Source: Brachionus koreanus (taxonomy: Eukaryota; Rotifera; Eurotatoria; Ploima; Brachionidae). Taken from it: a stretch of DNA of 19,165 bases. Position 1 is the first letter of the stretch; each line of letters opens with the position of its first letter. The notes beneath the pieces were generated by a model. It worked only from the letters and a program-made list of their open reading frames with translations. It ran no database searches and was not told where the DNA came from. The translations under genes and the position numbers were made by a program. Shown here piece by piece: positions 18,900 through 19,165 of this stretch. The stretch is taken from the NCBI GenBank assembly GCA_016987375.1, contig PJRA01000401.1:238376-257540 (forward strand), read 5' to 3'.

Positions 18900-18920
18900 A
18901 TATTTTATTTAAAAAATAAG

Positions 18921-18926
18921 AATAAA
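18921..18926 (+). promoter_or_regulatory. Candidate polyadenylation signal of NMD3 (AATAAA)
   Basis: AATAAA lies 22 nt after the NMD3 stop codon and is followed by a T-rich run. Position and T-rich downstream sequence both fit a 3' end with a very short 3' UTR. Confidence 0.5.
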
Positions 18927-19002
18927 TTTTTTTTTTTATCAAGTTTTAATATTTGTATCTATTATTTAGCGTTTTTCCCCCATATTTCTTAATTTTATTT
19001 TT

Positions 19003-19165
19003 CCTTATTCACTTCTTGTGGAGCATAGGGTCATTACTTATGATTTTCACTCAAGTAGATCTTTCAATCTTGCTTTTCCCCATGTAATTCCCATTTCGGT
19101 GAGCTCTTTCATAATTCTTGACCTCCATGTTACTGCTGGTCTTCCTACCTTACGTCGCCCTTGTG
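19003..19165 (-). mobile_element. LINE reverse transcriptase C-terminal tail, runs off the right edge
   Basis: The minus strand reads GRRKVGRPAVTWRSRIMKEL, then EMGITWGKARLKDLLE, a TGA or TAG-type interruption with small frame changes, then VMTLCSTRSE. This is the tail of LINE reverse transcriptases of the kind that end with a W-rich segment and a LCSTR box. This family differs from those at 1-467 and 6925-7243. The copy continues beyond the window, so only its 3' part is seen, and the stops suggest it is inactive here. Confidence 0.8.

Noticed and set aside
1..19165. CRISPR array, bacterial operon, phage or plasmid genes
   Set aside because: Spliceosomal introns, animal orthologues and the absence of regular repeat-spacer units or ribosome binding sites rule these out.

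Overview
The window is nuclear DNA of an animal, most likely an invertebrate. Five protein genes with animal-type orthologues lie in very AT-rich, homopolymer-rich sequence. Eight of the nine introns I can place are only 47-75 bp long and have GT..AG ends. Decayed non-LTR, Tc1/mariner and other retroelement pieces fill the gaps. I cannot name the phylum. There are no bacterial signatures (no operons with ribosome binding sites, no CRISPR), and I see no tRNA or rRNA gene.

Layout, left to right. 1-467 is the C-terminal end of a LINE reverse transcriptase (minus strand). 468-3770 is gene-free and holds a diverged direct-repeat island (895-1320), a repeat cluster with a 123-bp palindromic MITE-like element (2059-2181), and a GC-richer island of unknown origin (3060-3450). 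3820-4938 (minus) is a two-exon sphingolipid delta-4 desaturase (DEGS). About 2 kb of AT-rich DNA follows, then a second, different LINE fragment (plus, about 6925-7243) with a 3' hairpin and TTA tail. 8065-9039 (plus) is intronless TRMT61A. CNTD1 follows 162 bp later (9202-10305, plus, five exons). A frameshifted reverse-transcriptase relic (about 10600-10900, minus) lies next. UNC-45 occupies 11333-16438 (minus) as two exons separated by a 2,229-bp intron. That intron contains a 3'-truncated Tc1-like element in antisense orientation and an orphan exon-like cassette. UNC-45 is divergent from NMD3 (17247-18899, plus, four exons), with about 0.8 kb between them that holds candidate promoter motifs. 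The right edge is a third LINE C-terminal fragment (minus).

The genes do not form one pathway: ceramide synthesis (DEGS), tRNA m1A58 methylation (TRMT61A), meiotic crossover (CNTD1), Hsp90-linked myosin folding (UNC-45) and 60S ribosome export (NMD3). All five models were assembled by hand: splice phases join correctly and the joined proteins recall known animal family members over nearly their full length. All homology statements are from recognition, not from a search. I did not find a convincing new biological system. The items most worth checking are the MITE-like element, the orphan exon-like cassette in the UNC-45 intron, the E-box just upstream of NMD3 and the LINE 3' hairpin.
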